64,000 nucleotides of DNA from Sinorhizobium medicae (GCF_007827695.1 NZ_VITA01000005.1:290799-354798), one strand, 5' to 3'; positions 27,810-37,177 are shown, counted from the stretch's first letter. The notes: generated by a model not told the origin, from the letters alone. A program made the numbers and translations.

Positions 27810-29228
27810 ATGACCCAGGAAACCGCTCTTTTGCCGACGTCGCCCGAAGCGGGCGACCTGAACGTCCCGGCGCGCAAGGTCTTCGTCAAGACTTACGGCT
27901 GCCAGATGAACGTCTATGACTCCGATCGCATGTCGGATGCGCTGTCGCGCGACGGCTATGTTGCGACCGATGTCTTGGAAGAGGCCGATTTTGTCCTGCT
28001 CAATACCTGCCATATTCGCGAAAAGGCCGCAGAGAAGGTCTATTCGGAGCTCGGCCGCCTGCGTGACCTGAAGAAGGCGAAGGCGCGCGAGGGCCGCGAG
28101 ATGCTGATCGGCGTTGCCGGTTGCGTCGCCCAGGCCGAGGGCAAGGAGATTCTCCGCCGGGCGCCTGCAGTCGATCTTGTCATTGGGCCGCAGACCTACC
28201 ACCGCCTCCCGGAAGCGCTGAGGCGGGCCCGCACCGGCGAGCGCATCGTGGAAACGGATTATGCCATCGAGGACAAGTTCGTCCATTTGCCGGCGCCAGA
28301 CAAGGCCAAGACTCGTGCGCGCGGCGTTACGGCCTTCCTGACGGTACAGGAAGGCTGCGACAAGTTCTGTACCTTCTGCGTCGTTCCCTACACACGCGGC
28401 TCGGAAGTCTCACGTCCCGTGGCACAGATCGTCGCGGAGGCGGAGAAGCTCGTTGAGGGCGGCGTGCGCGAAATCACCCTGCTCGGTCAGAATGTCAACG
28501 CCTGGCACGGTGCCGGTCCGCACGGCCGCGAATGGGGGCTCGGCGATCTCTTGCGGCGTCTCGGCGAGATCGAGGGGCTCGCGCGCCTGCGATACACCAC
28601 CAGCCACCCCCGCGACATGGACGACAGCCTGATCGAGGCGCATCGGTCGATGGCGAAGCTGATGCCCTATCTGCATCTGCCGGTGCAGTCAGGCTCGGAT
28701 CGTATCCTGAAGGCGATGAACCGGCGCCATACGGCAGCCGAATATCTGGCGCTCGTCGCGCGCATTCGAGCGGTGCAGCCGGACCTTGCGCTTTCGGGCG
28801 ACTTCATCGTCGGCTTCCCCGGCGAGACCGATGAGGACTTCGAGGATACGCTGCGCCTTGTAGATGCCGTGAACTATGCACAGGCTTTTTCGTTTAAGTA
28901 CTCGACGCGTCCCGGCACGCCGGGCGCCGAACTCGAGCAACAGGTTCCCGAGGACGTGAAGGCGAAGAGATTGGAAATATTGCAAGCTTTGCTCATCAAG
29001 CAGCAGCGCGGCTTCGCCGAAGCCTGCGTCGGCCGCGAGATCGACCTGCTGCTGGAGAAGCCGGGCCGCATGCCCGGGCAGCTCGTCGGTCGCTCGCCAT
29101 GGCTGCAGCCCGTGAATGTTGATGCAAAAGCATCGCAAATCGGTGACATTATCAGAGTGCGAATCACCAAGGCCGGGCCGAACAGCCTGTTTGCCGAGAT
29201 GATCGGGGAAACGGAAGCAAGGAGCTGA
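27810..29228 (+). CDS. miaB: tRNA-2-methylthio-N6-isopentenyladenosine synthase MiaB
   Basis: Radical-SAM methylthiotransferase acting on i6A37 of tRNAs that read UNN codons. In 472 aa the auxiliary cluster cysteines are Cys31 (YGCQMN), Cys67 (NTCHIR) and Cys105 (GCVAQ); the radical-SAM cluster is Cys183, Cys187, Cys190 (CDKFCTFC); a TRAM domain closes the protein. It uses two [4Fe-4S] clusters, so it depends on Fe-S supply. phoH follows after 4 bp and ybeY soon after, a conserved rhizobial cluster. Confidence 0.96.
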
Positions 29229-29232
29229 CCGC

Positions 29233-30288
29233 TTGAACGGACACGAACTGATTTCTTCCTCACCGCGCCAGTCGAAGACATCCGCGACGGACGCCAATCA
29301 CTTCGTGCTCACCTTCGAGAACAACCGCTTTGCGAGCGAACTCTTCGGCCAGTTCGACCAGAATTTGAAGCTGCTTGAAGAGCGGTTGCGCATCGATGCC
29401 CGACCGCGGGGAAACTCCGTCGCAATCTCCGGTGACGTGGTTGCCACCAATCAGGCGCGCCGCGCTCTCGACTATCTCTACGGAAGGCTGCAGAGTGGCG
29501 CTTCGATCGATACATCAGATGTCGAAGGGGCGATCCGCATGGCGGTCGCCGCCGACGATCAGCTACAGTTGCCGACGATGGAGCGCAAAGCCAAATTGAC
29601 AATGGCCCAGATTTCGACGCGCAAGAAGACCATCGTTGCGCGCACTCCGATGCAGGATGCCTATATCCGCGCGATGGAGCGGTCGGAACTCGTCTTCGGC
29701 GTCGGCCCGGCCGGCACCGGCAAGACCTACCTTGCCGTCGCTCATGCCGCCCAGCTGCTGGAGCGTGGCGCAGTCGACCGTATCATTCTCTCAAGGCCGG
29801 CGGTCGAAGCGGGCGAGCGTCTCGGCTTCTTGCCGGGCGACATGAAGGAGAAGGTCGATCCCTATCTCAGACCTCTCTATGACGCGCTCTATGACATGAT
29901 GCCGGGCGACAAGGTGGAGCGGGCAATCACCGCAGGTGTAATCGAGATCGCGCCGCTTGCCTTCATGCGCGGGCGCACGCTCGCCAATGCCGCCGTTATC
30001 CTGGATGAGGCACAGAACACGACATCGATGCAGATGAAGATGTTCCTGACGCGTCTGGGCGAAAACGGCCGGATGATCATCACGGGTGATCCGAGTCAGG
30101 TCGACCTGCCGCGCGGCGTGAAGTCGGGCCTGGTGGAGGCGCTGCAGATACTCAAGGGAGTAGAGGGCGTCTCGGTGATCCGCTTCAAGGACGCCGACGT
30201 CGTCCGCCATCCGCTGGTGGCGCGGATCGTCAGAGCCTATGACAGCCAGACGGCGGTTCACGACGAGAGCGAGCAGGGCGATCGTTGA
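29233..30288 (+). CDS. phoH: PhoH-like ATPase
   Basis: P-loop ATPase of the PhoH/YbeZ group, thought to work with YbeY in RNA metabolism. The 351-aa product has an N-terminal KH-like region (about 24-90), Walker A GPAGTGKT (158-165) and Walker B AAVILDEAQN. The start is unusual: TTG at 29233, chosen because AGGAG lies about 9 bases upstream and the N-terminus agrees with rhizobial PhoH; no ATG is near. It begins 4 bp after the miaB stop. Confidence 0.93.
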   Translation: MNGHELISSSPRQSKTSATDANHFVLTFENNRFASELFGQFDQNLKLLEERLRIDARPRGNSVAISGDVVATNQARRALDYLYGRLQSGASIDTSDVEGAIRMAVAADDQLQLPTMERKAKLTMAQISTRKKTIVARTPMQDAYIRAMERSELVFGVGPAGTGKTYLAVAHAAQLLERGAVDRIILSRPAVEAGERLGFLPGDMKEKVDPYLRPLYDALYDMMPGDKVERAITAGVIEIAPLAFMRGRTLANAAVILDEAQNTTSMQMKMFLTRLGENGRMIITGDPSQVDLPRGVKSGLVEALQILKGVEGVSVIRFKDADVVRHPLVARIVRAYDSQTAVHDESEQGDR

Positions 30289-30351
30289 TCTTGTTTATTG
30301 CGTGATTTACCCGGAGAGGAGCCTCGCTTTTCGGATCGCGGGCGGTCGACG

Positions 30352-30858
30352 ATGACGGCATTGGACATTCAGATCAGCGTCGAGGCGGGCGACTGGCCGC
30401 CCGAGGACGAGCTTCAGTCTTTTTCCGAGGTCGTTCTCGAGGCTGCCGCCGATTTTCTCGCGCGTGAGGAGAGGCAGCCACTTTCGGCGGAAGCGGCTGA
30501 GCTGTCGCTTGTCTTTACGGACGATCAATCGATCAAAGCAATCAATGCGGAATGGCGAGGCCAGGACAAGCCGACCAATGTTCTGTCGTTTCCCGCATTT
30601 CCTGTGACGCCAGGCAAGATGCCGGGCCTGATGCTCGGCGACATTGTGGTGGCCCACGAGACCTTGAGGCGCGAAGCGGCGGAGCTCGAAAAGCCTTTCG
30701 ATGCGCATTTGACGCACCTTCTCGTCCATGGATTCCTGCATCTTTTCGGGTATGATCATATCGAAGACGACGAAGCGGAGAGAATGGAGCGGTTGGAGAC
30801 TCGCATTTTGGCGCGTCTTGGCCTATCTGATCCCTACGGGGACCTTCCCCCGGTTTGA
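30352..30858 (+). CDS. ybeY: Endoribonuclease YbeY
   Basis: Zinc-dependent single-strand endoribonuclease for 16S rRNA 3' maturation and ribosome quality control; in Sinorhizobium YbeY also affects small-RNA regulation and symbiosis. The 168-aa protein carries the metal motif HLLVHGFLHLFGYDH (three histidines in HxxxHxxxxxH). I chose the ATG at 30352; the open frame begins 18 codons earlier, but the family starts with TALDIQISVE. It lies in the miaB-phoH-ybeY-CorC cluster. Confidence 0.94.
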   Translation: MTALDIQISVEAGDWPPEDELQSFSEVVLEAAADFLAREERQPLSAEAAELSLVFTDDQSIKAINAEWRGQDKPTNVLSFPAFPVTPGKMPGLMLGDIVVAHETLRREAAELEKPFDAHLTHLLVHGFLHLFGYDHIEDDEAERMERLETRILARLGLSDPYGDLPPV

Positions 30859-30870
30859 CAGTTTGGAACA

Positions 30871-32046
30871 ATGAGCGACTTCAAGACAGAGCCGGCCGCT
30901 GTCGCGACCGAGGAGGCTGAAGCCTCCGGCGACGCCGAGGCCGGTAGTAGTACCGCCGCCCGATCCGAGGGCAGCAAATCCACATCATCCTTCTGGAGCC
31001 GTGCCGCGCGCCTGTTGCGCGGTGTGAGTCCATCAAGCCTGCGCGAGGATCTTGCCGACGCGCTGATGACCGACACCGGAGGCAATGCGGCCTTCTCGCC
31101 CGAAGAGCGGGCGATGCTCAACAACATCCTCCGCTTTCGCGAGGTTCGTGTTGAAGACGTGATGGTTCCGCGAGCCGACATAGAGGCGGTGGACCAGAAC
31201 ATCACCATCGGCGAACTCATGGCCCTCTTCGAGGAGTCTGGTCGCTCGCGTATGCCGGTCTACAGCGAAGGGCTCGACGATCCCCGCGGCATGGTCCACA
31301 TCCGCGATCTCCTTGCCTATGTGGCCAAGCAGGCGCGCAACCGGCGCCGCAACGGCAAAGCTCCAACGGCGCCGACGACCGCAACGACCACGAATGGCGA
31401 CAAGCCCGAAAAGGCCCCCCGACAGCAGAAGCCGGGTTTCGATCTCTCTCGCGTTGACCTCGACAAGACGGTCGAGGAGGCGGGAATCATCCGTCAGCTG
31501 CTGTTCGTGCCGCCGTCGATGCTTGCCTCGGATCTCATGCAGCGCATGCGCGCTGCGCGCATTCAGATGGCTCTCGTCATCGACGAATACGGCGGGACGG
31601 ACGGTCTTGTATCGCTCGAGGACATCGTCGAGATGGTGGTCGGCGATATCGAGGATGAGCACGACGACGAGGAGGTGATGTTCGCGCGCAGCTCCGACGA
31701 CGTCTTCATCGCCGACGCTCGTGTGGAGCTGGAGGAAATCGCCGAGGCGGTCGGGCCGGACTTCGATGTACGCGAGCAACTCGAGGACGTCGATACGCTT
31801 GGCGGTCTCGTTTTCGCATCGCTCGGCCGGATTCCCGTTCGAGGCGAGGTGGTGCAGGCGATTCCCGGTTTCGAGTTCCAGATACTCGATGCGGATCCAC
31901 GTCGCGTCAAACGCGTCAGGATCATGCGCAAGCGCCCGTCTTCGCGCCGCCGCCCGCCGAAGGTCGAGAAGGAGCCGCTGCCAGAGGCGTTTGCCACGAC
32001 CGGCGCCACGGGCGCCGGTGTCCGGCCTCCGGCTTCGTTGGAATAG
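30871..32046 (+). CDS. CBS-domain/CorC_HlyC protein (soluble hemolysin C / TlyC type)
   Basis: A 391-aa protein with two CBS domains (about 88-150 and 208-265) and a C-terminal CorC_HlyC FAD-binding-like domain (about 280-360). Members such as E. coli CorC/YbeX affect magnesium/cobalt efflux or ribosome metabolism; the hemolysin name is historical. There is no DUF21 membrane domain. Odd: a basic, Thr/Pro/Ala-rich linker (about 155-190) splits the two CBS repeats. It begins 12 bp after ybeY, in the same order as ybeY-ybeX-lnt in enterobacteria. Confidence 0.88.
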   Translation: MSDFKTEPAAVATEEAEASGDAEAGSSTAARSEGSKSTSSFWSRAARLLRGVSPSSLREDLADALMTDTGGNAAFSPEERAMLNNILRFREVRVEDVMVPRADIEAVDQNITIGELMALFEESGRSRMPVYSEGLDDPRGMVHIRDLLAYVAKQARNRRRNGKAPTAPTTATTTNGDKPEKAPRQQKPGFDLSRVDLDKTVEEAGIIRQLLFVPPSMLASDLMQRMRAARIQMALVIDEYGGTDGLVSLEDIVEMVVGDIEDEHDDEEVMFARSSDDVFIADARVELEEIAEAVGPDFDVREQLEDVDTLGGLVFASLGRIPVRGEVVQAIPGFEFQILDADPRRVKRVRIMRKRPSSRRRPPKVEKEPLPEAFATTGATGAGVRPPASLE

Positions 32047-32222
32047 TGCCCGCCGGCGTCAAAGATGCGTCATCCTTCGGACGTGCTGATCCCGAGCGAC
32101 GCGGCCCTTTTCCCGGTCGGGAAGTGCACGGGCGATGAGGTGCATCGGCGGCCCTCCTTCAGGACGGGACAAGCAGCCACTTTTTTGGAAGACTGCCGCC
32201 GATTGATTCGGTCGGCTGCGTG

Positions 32223-32252
32223 TGTCCTTGAATCGCAGCCGTTTCAAGGACA
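32223..32252 (+). promoter_or_regulatory. Perfect 10-bp inverted repeat in the lnt leader
   Basis: TGTCCTTGAA, a 10-base spacer, TTCAAGGACA. The repeat is perfect, ends 47 bp before the lnt ATG, and lies in a 253-bp gap. It could be an operator for a dimeric regulator or an mRNA hairpin. No T-run follows, so it is not a typical terminator. Confidence 0.45.
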
Positions 32253-32299
32253 GGGTCCGCACGATGCCTTGCCCACGACCGGCGCCGACTGGAGGTTCA

Positions 32300-33895
32300 A
32301 TGGAAAGACTGGCAGGCAGAATCATACTTCTCTCCGGGGTGTCGCGGGCATTCGTCGGTTTTCTCGCCGGCCTCCTGGCGGTGCTTGCCCAGCCGCCATT
32401 TGGCATTTTCGCGGCGGCTTTCGTCTCTTTTCCAGTCCTCGTCTGGCTGATCGACGGGGTGGCGCCCGATCCCTCCGACGGCGCATTCCGGCGGCTGAGG
32501 CAGCCCGCCGCAATCGGCTGGTCCTTCGGCTTCGGCTATTTTCTGGGCGGTCTCTGGTGGCTGGGCAATGCGCTCCTGGTCGAAGCGGACGCGTTCGCCT
32601 GGGCGATACCCCTTGCCGTCGTCGGCCTTCCAGCCGTTCTCGGGGTTTTTTACGCGCTGGCGGTCGTCATTGCCCGCTGTCTTTGGTCCGACGGCTGGGG
32701 CCGGATCGCTGCCCTTGCGCTCGGCTTCGGCATCGCCGAATGGCTCCGCGGTTTTGTTTTTACCGGCTTTCCGTGGAATGCCATCGGTTATGCGGCCATG
32801 CCGATGCCGTTGATGATGCAGTCGGCAAGCGTCGTCAATCTCTCAACGATCAACATGCTGGCCGTCTTTGTGTTCGCCGCTCCTGCTTTGATCTGGACGG
32901 GCAAGGGCGCGCGCACCGGCCTTGCCATCGCGGTAGCGCTCTTTACGGCGCATATCGCATTCGGCTTCTACCGGCTCGCTCAGCCGGCGCCGCCGTCGGC
33001 TGCACCGCAAATGGCGGTACGCGTCGTACAGCCGGTCATCGACCAGGCCAAAAAGCTCGACGACCGCGAGCGCGCCTCGATCTTCGAGGACCACCTCTCA
33101 TTGACGGCCGCCCCGGTTCAAGGTGGCGGCAAGCGTCCGGACATCGTCGTTTGGCCGGAAACGTCGATCCCTTTCATCCTCACCGACAATCCCGACGCGC
33201 TGGCGCGGATCGCGGAGGTTCTCAAGGATGGGCAGATACTCGTCGCCGGCGCCGTCAGGGCCGAGGATGCAGGCGCCGGGCTGCCGTCGCGCTACTATAA
33301 CTCTGTCTATGTTATTGACGACCGGGGCCAGATCATTGGCGCGGCGGACAAGGTGCATCTGGTGCCGTTCGGTGAATATCTCCCCTACGAGGACCTGCTG
33401 ACGTCCTGGGGCTTGAGTTCCATCGCGGCTTCGATGCCGGGCGGCTTCTCGGCAGCCAGGATGCGCCCTGTGCTCACTTTGCCGGGCGGCAGAAGACTTT
33501 ACCCGATGATCTGTTACGAGGCGATCTTTGCCGATGAGGTGGACGCCAATGCGCGCCTCGCCGACGTGCTCCTCAATGTCACCAACGATGCCTGGTTCGG
33601 TGACACGCCAGGTCCGCGCCAGCATTTCCATCAGGCGCAGCTCCGCGCGGTTGAAACCGGAATTCCCATGATCCGCGCTGCGAATACTGGTATTTCAGCA
33701 GTTGTTGATGCACGTGGTGTTTTAGTGTTAGTATTAGGCTACAATTACAGGGGTGTTTTAGACACAATTCTGCCGGGAAAACTGCCTACGCTAACGGACG
33801 TCCCGACGCGCAGCCGGATTTTTTGGTTGTCGATGGCTATTCTATCTATAGTTGCATCATTCTCGCGTTTTGGTTTCAATATTAGGAAGAATTGA
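32300..33895 (+). CDS. lnt: Apolipoprotein N-acyltransferase Lnt (ActA)
   Basis: Adds the third acyl chain to the N-terminal cysteine of lipoproteins, completing the Lgt-LspA-Lnt pathway. The 531-aa protein has about seven N-terminal transmembrane helices and a nitrilase-fold domain with catalytic Glu287 (WPETS), Lys351 (ADKVHLVPFGEY) and Cys405 (MICYEAIF). The ATG at 32300 has GGAGG 5 bases upstream. The homologue in S. medicae WSM419 was named actA because mutants are acid sensitive, and it lies beside phrR as here. The last 60 codons are AT-rich with four TTA codons. Confidence 0.95.
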   Translation: MERLAGRIILLSGVSRAFVGFLAGLLAVLAQPPFGIFAAAFVSFPVLVWLIDGVAPDPSDGAFRRLRQPAAIGWSFGFGYFLGGLWWLGNALLVEADAFAWAIPLAVVGLPAVLGVFYALAVVIARCLWSDGWGRIAALALGFGIAEWLRGFVFTGFPWNAIGYAAMPMPLMMQSASVVNLSTINMLAVFVFAAPALIWTGKGARTGLAIAVALFTAHIAFGFYRLAQPAPPSAAPQMAVRVVQPVIDQAKKLDDRERASIFEDHLSLTAAPVQGGGKRPDIVVWPETSIPFILTDNPDALARIAEVLKDGQILVAGAVRAEDAGAGLPSRYYNSVYVIDDRGQIIGAADKVHLVPFGEYLPYEDLLTSWGLSSIAASMPGGFSAARMRPVLTLPGGRRLYPMICYEAIFADEVDANARLADVLLNVTNDAWFGDTPGPRQHFHQAQLRAVETGIPMIRAANTGISAVVDARGVLVLVLGYNYRGVLDTILPGKLPTLTDVPTRSRIFWLSMAILSIVASFSRFGFNIRKN

Positions 33896-34032
33896 CGTAA
33901 AACCCCCAAAATTGCATAGTGAATGCTTCATCAACCCTTATCTGTCGCCGAGCGCGCCGGGGTTGCTGTGGCGCAAAAGAAGACAATTCTAGGTTGTTGG
34001 ACAATAATAACAGCGTGTTTAGGAAGGCGAAT

Positions 34033-34452
34033 ATGATTGAGAATAAAAAGAAGCCGAACCCGATCGATATTCATGTCGGTAGCAGGATTCGCCTTCGTCG
34101 GACGATGCTTGGCATGAGCCAGGAGAAGCTCGGCGAGAGTCTGGGGATTACCTTCCAGCAGATCCAGAAGTACGAAAAAGGCACGAACCGCGTCGGCGCG
34201 AGCCGGTTGCAGAACATATCGCAGATACTCAATGTGCCGGTATCGTTCTTCTTCGAGGATGCGCCGGGGGATGGCGGCGGCACCGGGCCGGGGATGGCCG
34301 AGGCGTCGAGCTCCAATTATGTGGTTGATTTCCTCTCATCCTCGGAAGGTCTGCAGCTTAACCGCGCCTTCGTCAAGATTTCCGACCCGAAGGTTCGTCG
34401 CAAGCTGGTCGACCTCGTAAAGGCTCTGGCCGCCGAGGCGGAAAGCGAATAG
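34033..34452 (+). CDS. phrR: Cro/CI-type regulator PhrR (PraR family)
   Basis: Helix-turn-helix transcriptional repressor; the S. medicae homologue is induced by low pH, and the R. leguminosarum relative PraR controls quorum sensing and biofilm genes. The 139-aa product has an HTH_3 domain at about 15-70 (IRLRRTMLGMSQEKLGESLG; ITFQQIQKYEKGTNRVG) and a C-terminal helical dimer region. The ATG at 34033 follows AGGAAGG; the frame is open 38 codons upstream through AT-rich DNA without homology. Its place after lnt/actA and its size (about 15 kDa) fit the described phrR. Confidence 0.9.
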   Translation: MIENKKKPNPIDIHVGSRIRLRRTMLGMSQEKLGESLGITFQQIQKYEKGTNRVGASRLQNISQILNVPVSFFFEDAPGDGGGTGPGMAEASSSNYVVDFLSSSEGLQLNRAFVKISDPKVRRKLVDLVKALAAEAESE

Positions 34453-34459
34453 GCCGCCA

Positions 34460-34562
34460 AAGGGGATGTGCGTGCGGCTTTCAGCCCGTGCTCCGCGTCT
34501 CAACTCTTTGGAATCGATCACGTTCATGTTTTAGTCAGCCCGACCCAGGAACATCGTGATCT
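34460..34562 (+). repeat. Rhizobial intergenic repeat, copy 2 (RIME-like)
   Basis: Homologue of copy 1 in the phrR-metK gap. It shares the identical 31-bp core (34504-34534) and the terminal ACATCGTGATCT, but its left end is diverged and a short stretch after the core is different (CAGCCCGACCC). It starts within 10 bp of the phrR stop and is followed directly by a strong hairpin. Confidence 0.75.
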
Positions 34563-34567
34563 CCGGC

Positions 34568-34600
34568 ACGAAAGAAGCGGCGTCGAGCCGCTTCTTTCGT
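34568..34600 (+). terminator. Probable phrR terminator
   Basis: Perfect 14-bp stem (ACGAAAGAAGCGGC with GCCGCTTCTTTCGT) and 5-base loop. The pyrimidine-rich right arm ends in CTTCTTTCG. It is the strongest hairpin of the 393-bp phrR-metK gap and lies 116 bp beyond phrR, after repeat copy 2. Confidence 0.65.
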
Positions 34601-34749
34601 ATGCTGCCCTGCGAGAAGGGGCGCCCGCCCGTTCGATCGAGACACGCGCATGCTTCATCCGACGGCTGTGCGGTGTGTGGGTCTGCTGATTCCGGGCGAT
34701 GATTCCCGCCAAGCGTGCGTTTACCGAAAGGGGAACATCGCAGCGATGC

Positions 34750-34773
34750 CGATATAAAGATATATTTATGTCG
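34750..34773 (+). promoter_or_regulatory. Palindromic operator upstream of metK (SahR-like)
   Basis: A 24-bp imperfect palindrome (core ATATAAAGAT-ATATTTATG; 10 of 12 pairs symmetric) in an AT-rich patch 72 bp before metK. As I recall, methionine/SAM-cycle genes of Rhizobiales carry ATAAAGATAT-CTTTAT-type sites bound by the ArsR-family regulator SahR, which senses S-adenosylhomocysteine. The resemblance is close, but the regulator is not in the window. Confidence 0.5.
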
Positions 34774-34845
34774 TTGTGTGCTTGTTTTTCGCCGGCAAAA
34801 CCACTAAACGTTTGACCGCTTCTTTTCATTGAGGGGACTTCCCGC

Positions 34846-36126
34846 ATGCGCGCAAACTACCTGTTCACGAGTGAATCCGTAGCCGAAGGTCATCCGGATA
34901 AAGTGTGTGACCGTATCTCCGACGAAATCGTCGATCTGGTCTACCGCGAAGCGGCGAAGACCGGTGTCGATCCTTGGACTGTGCGCATCGCCTGTGAAAC
35001 GCTGGCGACGACCAATCGCGTCGTCATCGCCGGGGAGGTCCGCCTGCCGCCGAGTCTTTTGAAGAAAGACAAGAACGGCAACGATGTCATCAATCCCTCG
35101 AAGTTCAAGTCTGCCGCCCGCAAGGCGATTCGCGATATCGGCTACGAGCAGGACGGCTTCCATTGGAAGACGGCGAAGATAGACGTTCTTCTGCACTTCC
35201 AGTCGGCGCACATCGCACAGGGCGTGGACAACGCATCGGACAAGCAGGGCGAGGAAGGTGCCGGCGACCAGGGCATCATGTTCGGCTATGCCTGCCGCGA
35301 GACCGCCGAGCTCATGCCGGCGCCGATCTACTATTCGCACCGCATTCTGAACCTGCTTGCCGCAGCCCGCAAAAAGGGCGAAGGCGAGGTCGCAAAGTTG
35401 GGTCCGGACGCCAAGAGCCAGGTGACGGTACGCTACATAGACGGCAAGCCGGCCGAAGTCACCTCGATCGTTCTTTCCACGCAGCATCTCGACGATAGCT
35501 GGGATTCCGCCAAGGTTCGCTCCGTCGTTGAACCCTATATTCACGAAGCGCTGGGAGACCTGAAGATCGCCGACGACTGCACCTGGTACATCAATCCTAC
35601 CGGCAAATTCGTCATCGGCGGCCCGGACGGCGATGCGGGTCTTACCGGTCGCAAGATCATCGTGGACACCTATGGCGGTGCTGCCCCGCATGGCGGCGGC
35701 GCATTCTCCGGCAAGGACACGACCAAGGTCGATCGCTCGGCGGCCTATGCCGCACGCTATCTTGCCAAGAACGTCGTGGCGGCGGGTCTTGCCGAGCGTT
35801 GCACCATACAGCTTTCTTACGCAATCGGCGTCGCCCAGCCGCTGTCGATCTACGTCGACCTGCACGGCACCGGCAAGGTCTCGGAAGATCAGGTGGAGAA
35901 CGCAATCCGCAAGACGATGGACCTGTCGCCGACCGGCATCCGACGCCATCTCGACCTCAACCGGCCGATCTATGCAAAGACCTCGGCCTACGGTCACTTC
36001 GGACGGAAGGCAGGCCGCGACGGGTCGTTCTCTTGGGAAAAGCTCGACCTGGTCAAGCCGCTGAAAGAAGCAATCGAGAGCGACTCTTCGGCCGTCAACG
36101 GACGAGCGGCAAGCCGCGCAGCCTGA
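34846..36126 (+). CDS. metK: S-adenosylmethionine synthetase
   Basis: Makes S-adenosylmethionine from methionine and ATP. The 426-aa protein is longer than E. coli MetK (384 aa), as usual in rhizobia. Motifs: [14 protein letters not shown] (from 15) with substrate-binding residues, the flexible-loop region, and the phosphate-binding GGGAFSGKD (283-291). GAGGGGA lies 10 bases upstream of the ATG. The upstream region has a SahR-like palindrome; I found no recognisable SAM riboswitch. Confidence 0.97.
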   Translation: MRANYLFTSESVAEGHPDKVCDRISDEIVDLVYREAAKTGVDPWTVRIACETLATTNRVVIAGEVRLPPSLLKKDKNGNDVINPSKFKSAARKAIRDIGYEQDGFHWKTAKIDVLLHFQSAHIAQGVDNASDKQGEEGAGDQGIMFGYACRETAELMPAPIYYSHRILNLLAAARKKGEGEVAKLGPDAKSQVTVRYIDGKPAEVTSIVLSTQHLDDSWDSAKVRSVVEPYIHEALGDLKIADDCTWYINPTGKFVIGGPDGDAGLTGRKIIVDTYGGAAPHGGGAFSGKDTTKVDRSAAYAARYLAKNVVAAGLAERCTIQLSYAIGVAQPLSIYVDLHGTGKVSEDQVENAIRKTMDLSPTGIRRHLDLNRPIYAKTSAYGHFGRKAGRDGSFSWEKLDLVKPLKEAIESDSSAVNGRAASRAA

Positions 36127-36342
36127 GGGCCGCGGGTGAGGCAGCTTCGGAAAGAGGGCCGTTGAAGATAGCGCAGCCGCCATTATCAGGCGCGGCATCG
36201 ATCAGGGCGGGCGCTCCGGGAGGAACGTCCGCCTTCATTGTGCTTCCGGTAAAACACCGTAACGCAGCACCCTTTTGAAACGACGCACTTCCGAACGAAG
36301 GATGGTTCACCCTGTTCCGGTAAGTGCCCAGGGAAGAACGAC

Positions 36343-37041
36343 ATGACCGAAACGCGCGGTGCCAGAGCGACGGAGGCCTTCTTCGGTCGCCGGAAGGGCA
36401 AACCCCTGCGGGAACGCCAGGCGGCACATCTCGAAAACCTGCTGCCTGAATTGAAGATCGACCTCGAACACGCGGCTCCGGCCGATTTGAAGGAACTCTT
36501 TCCCGTGTCCGTCGAACGCGTTCGCCTGGAGATAGGTTTTGGCGGCGGCGAGCACCTGATCCATCGCGCCGCGGAAGATCCCGCCACCGGCTTTATCGGC
36601 GTGGAACCCTTTGTCAATTCGATGGCGAAACTGCTCGGGCAGATCGAGGCGAAGGCTATTCGCAACATCCGGCTCCATGACGACGACGCGACGCAGGTGC
36701 TGGATTGGCTGCCGGCGGCATCCGTCGACCAGATCGATCTGCTTTATCCCGACCCCTGGCCGAAACGGAAGCACTGGAAGCGGCGTTTCGTCTCCGAGGT
36801 CAACCTCGACCGCTTCGCACGCATCCTGAGGCCCGGCGGTGTCTTCTGCTTCGCCTCGGACATCGACAGCTATATCAATTGGACGCTCATCCATTGCCGT
36901 GACCACGCGGCCTTCGAATGGACGGCGGCAGGAGCGGCGGACTGGCTGGCACCCTTTGCCGGATGGCCAAGCACCCGCTACGAAGCGAAGGCGCGCAGGG
37001 AAGGGCGCAGTTCGGCCTATTTGAGCTTTCGGCGCAGTTGA
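36343..37041 (+). CDS. trmB: tRNA (guanine-N7-)-methyltransferase TrmB
   Basis: Methylates G46 in the tRNA variable loop using SAM. The 232-aa product has the SAM-binding [14 protein letters not shown] (about 64-77), the catalytic-region [15 protein letters not shown] (about 134-148) and the C-terminal [12 protein letters not shown] that is diagnostic for TrmB. It follows metK by 216 bp, a gap in which I see no gene. It converges with the DUF1150 gene across a repeat and hairpin. Confidence 0.95.
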
Positions 37042-37060
37042 GCTTGGCCACTGGAGTTTG

Positions 37061-37177
37061 GCCCCTCATCCGGTCTGGCGGCCACTTTCACCCCGCAGGA
37101 GGGGCGAAGGGCACGTGCGTTGCCATCGGAACCCGAGCGGGCGCAGCACCCCCTCTCCCCGCTTGCGGGGAGAGGGG
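37061..37177. repeat. Rhizobiales intergenic repeat ending in a 13-bp hairpin
   Basis: The stretch CCCCTCATCCGG...CCCCGCAGGAGGGGCGAAGG belongs to a very common dispersed repeat of Rhizobiales intergenic DNA. It ends in a palindrome at 37150-37177: arms CCCCTCTCCCCGC and GCGGGGAGAGGGG, loop TT. It sits exactly between the convergent genes trmB and the DUF1150 gene. Confidence 0.7.

Noticed and set aside
34601-34845. SAM riboswitch upstream of metK
   Set aside because: I could not fold a SAM-I, SAM-II or SAM/SAH pattern in this leader; the palindrome explains the visible structure better.
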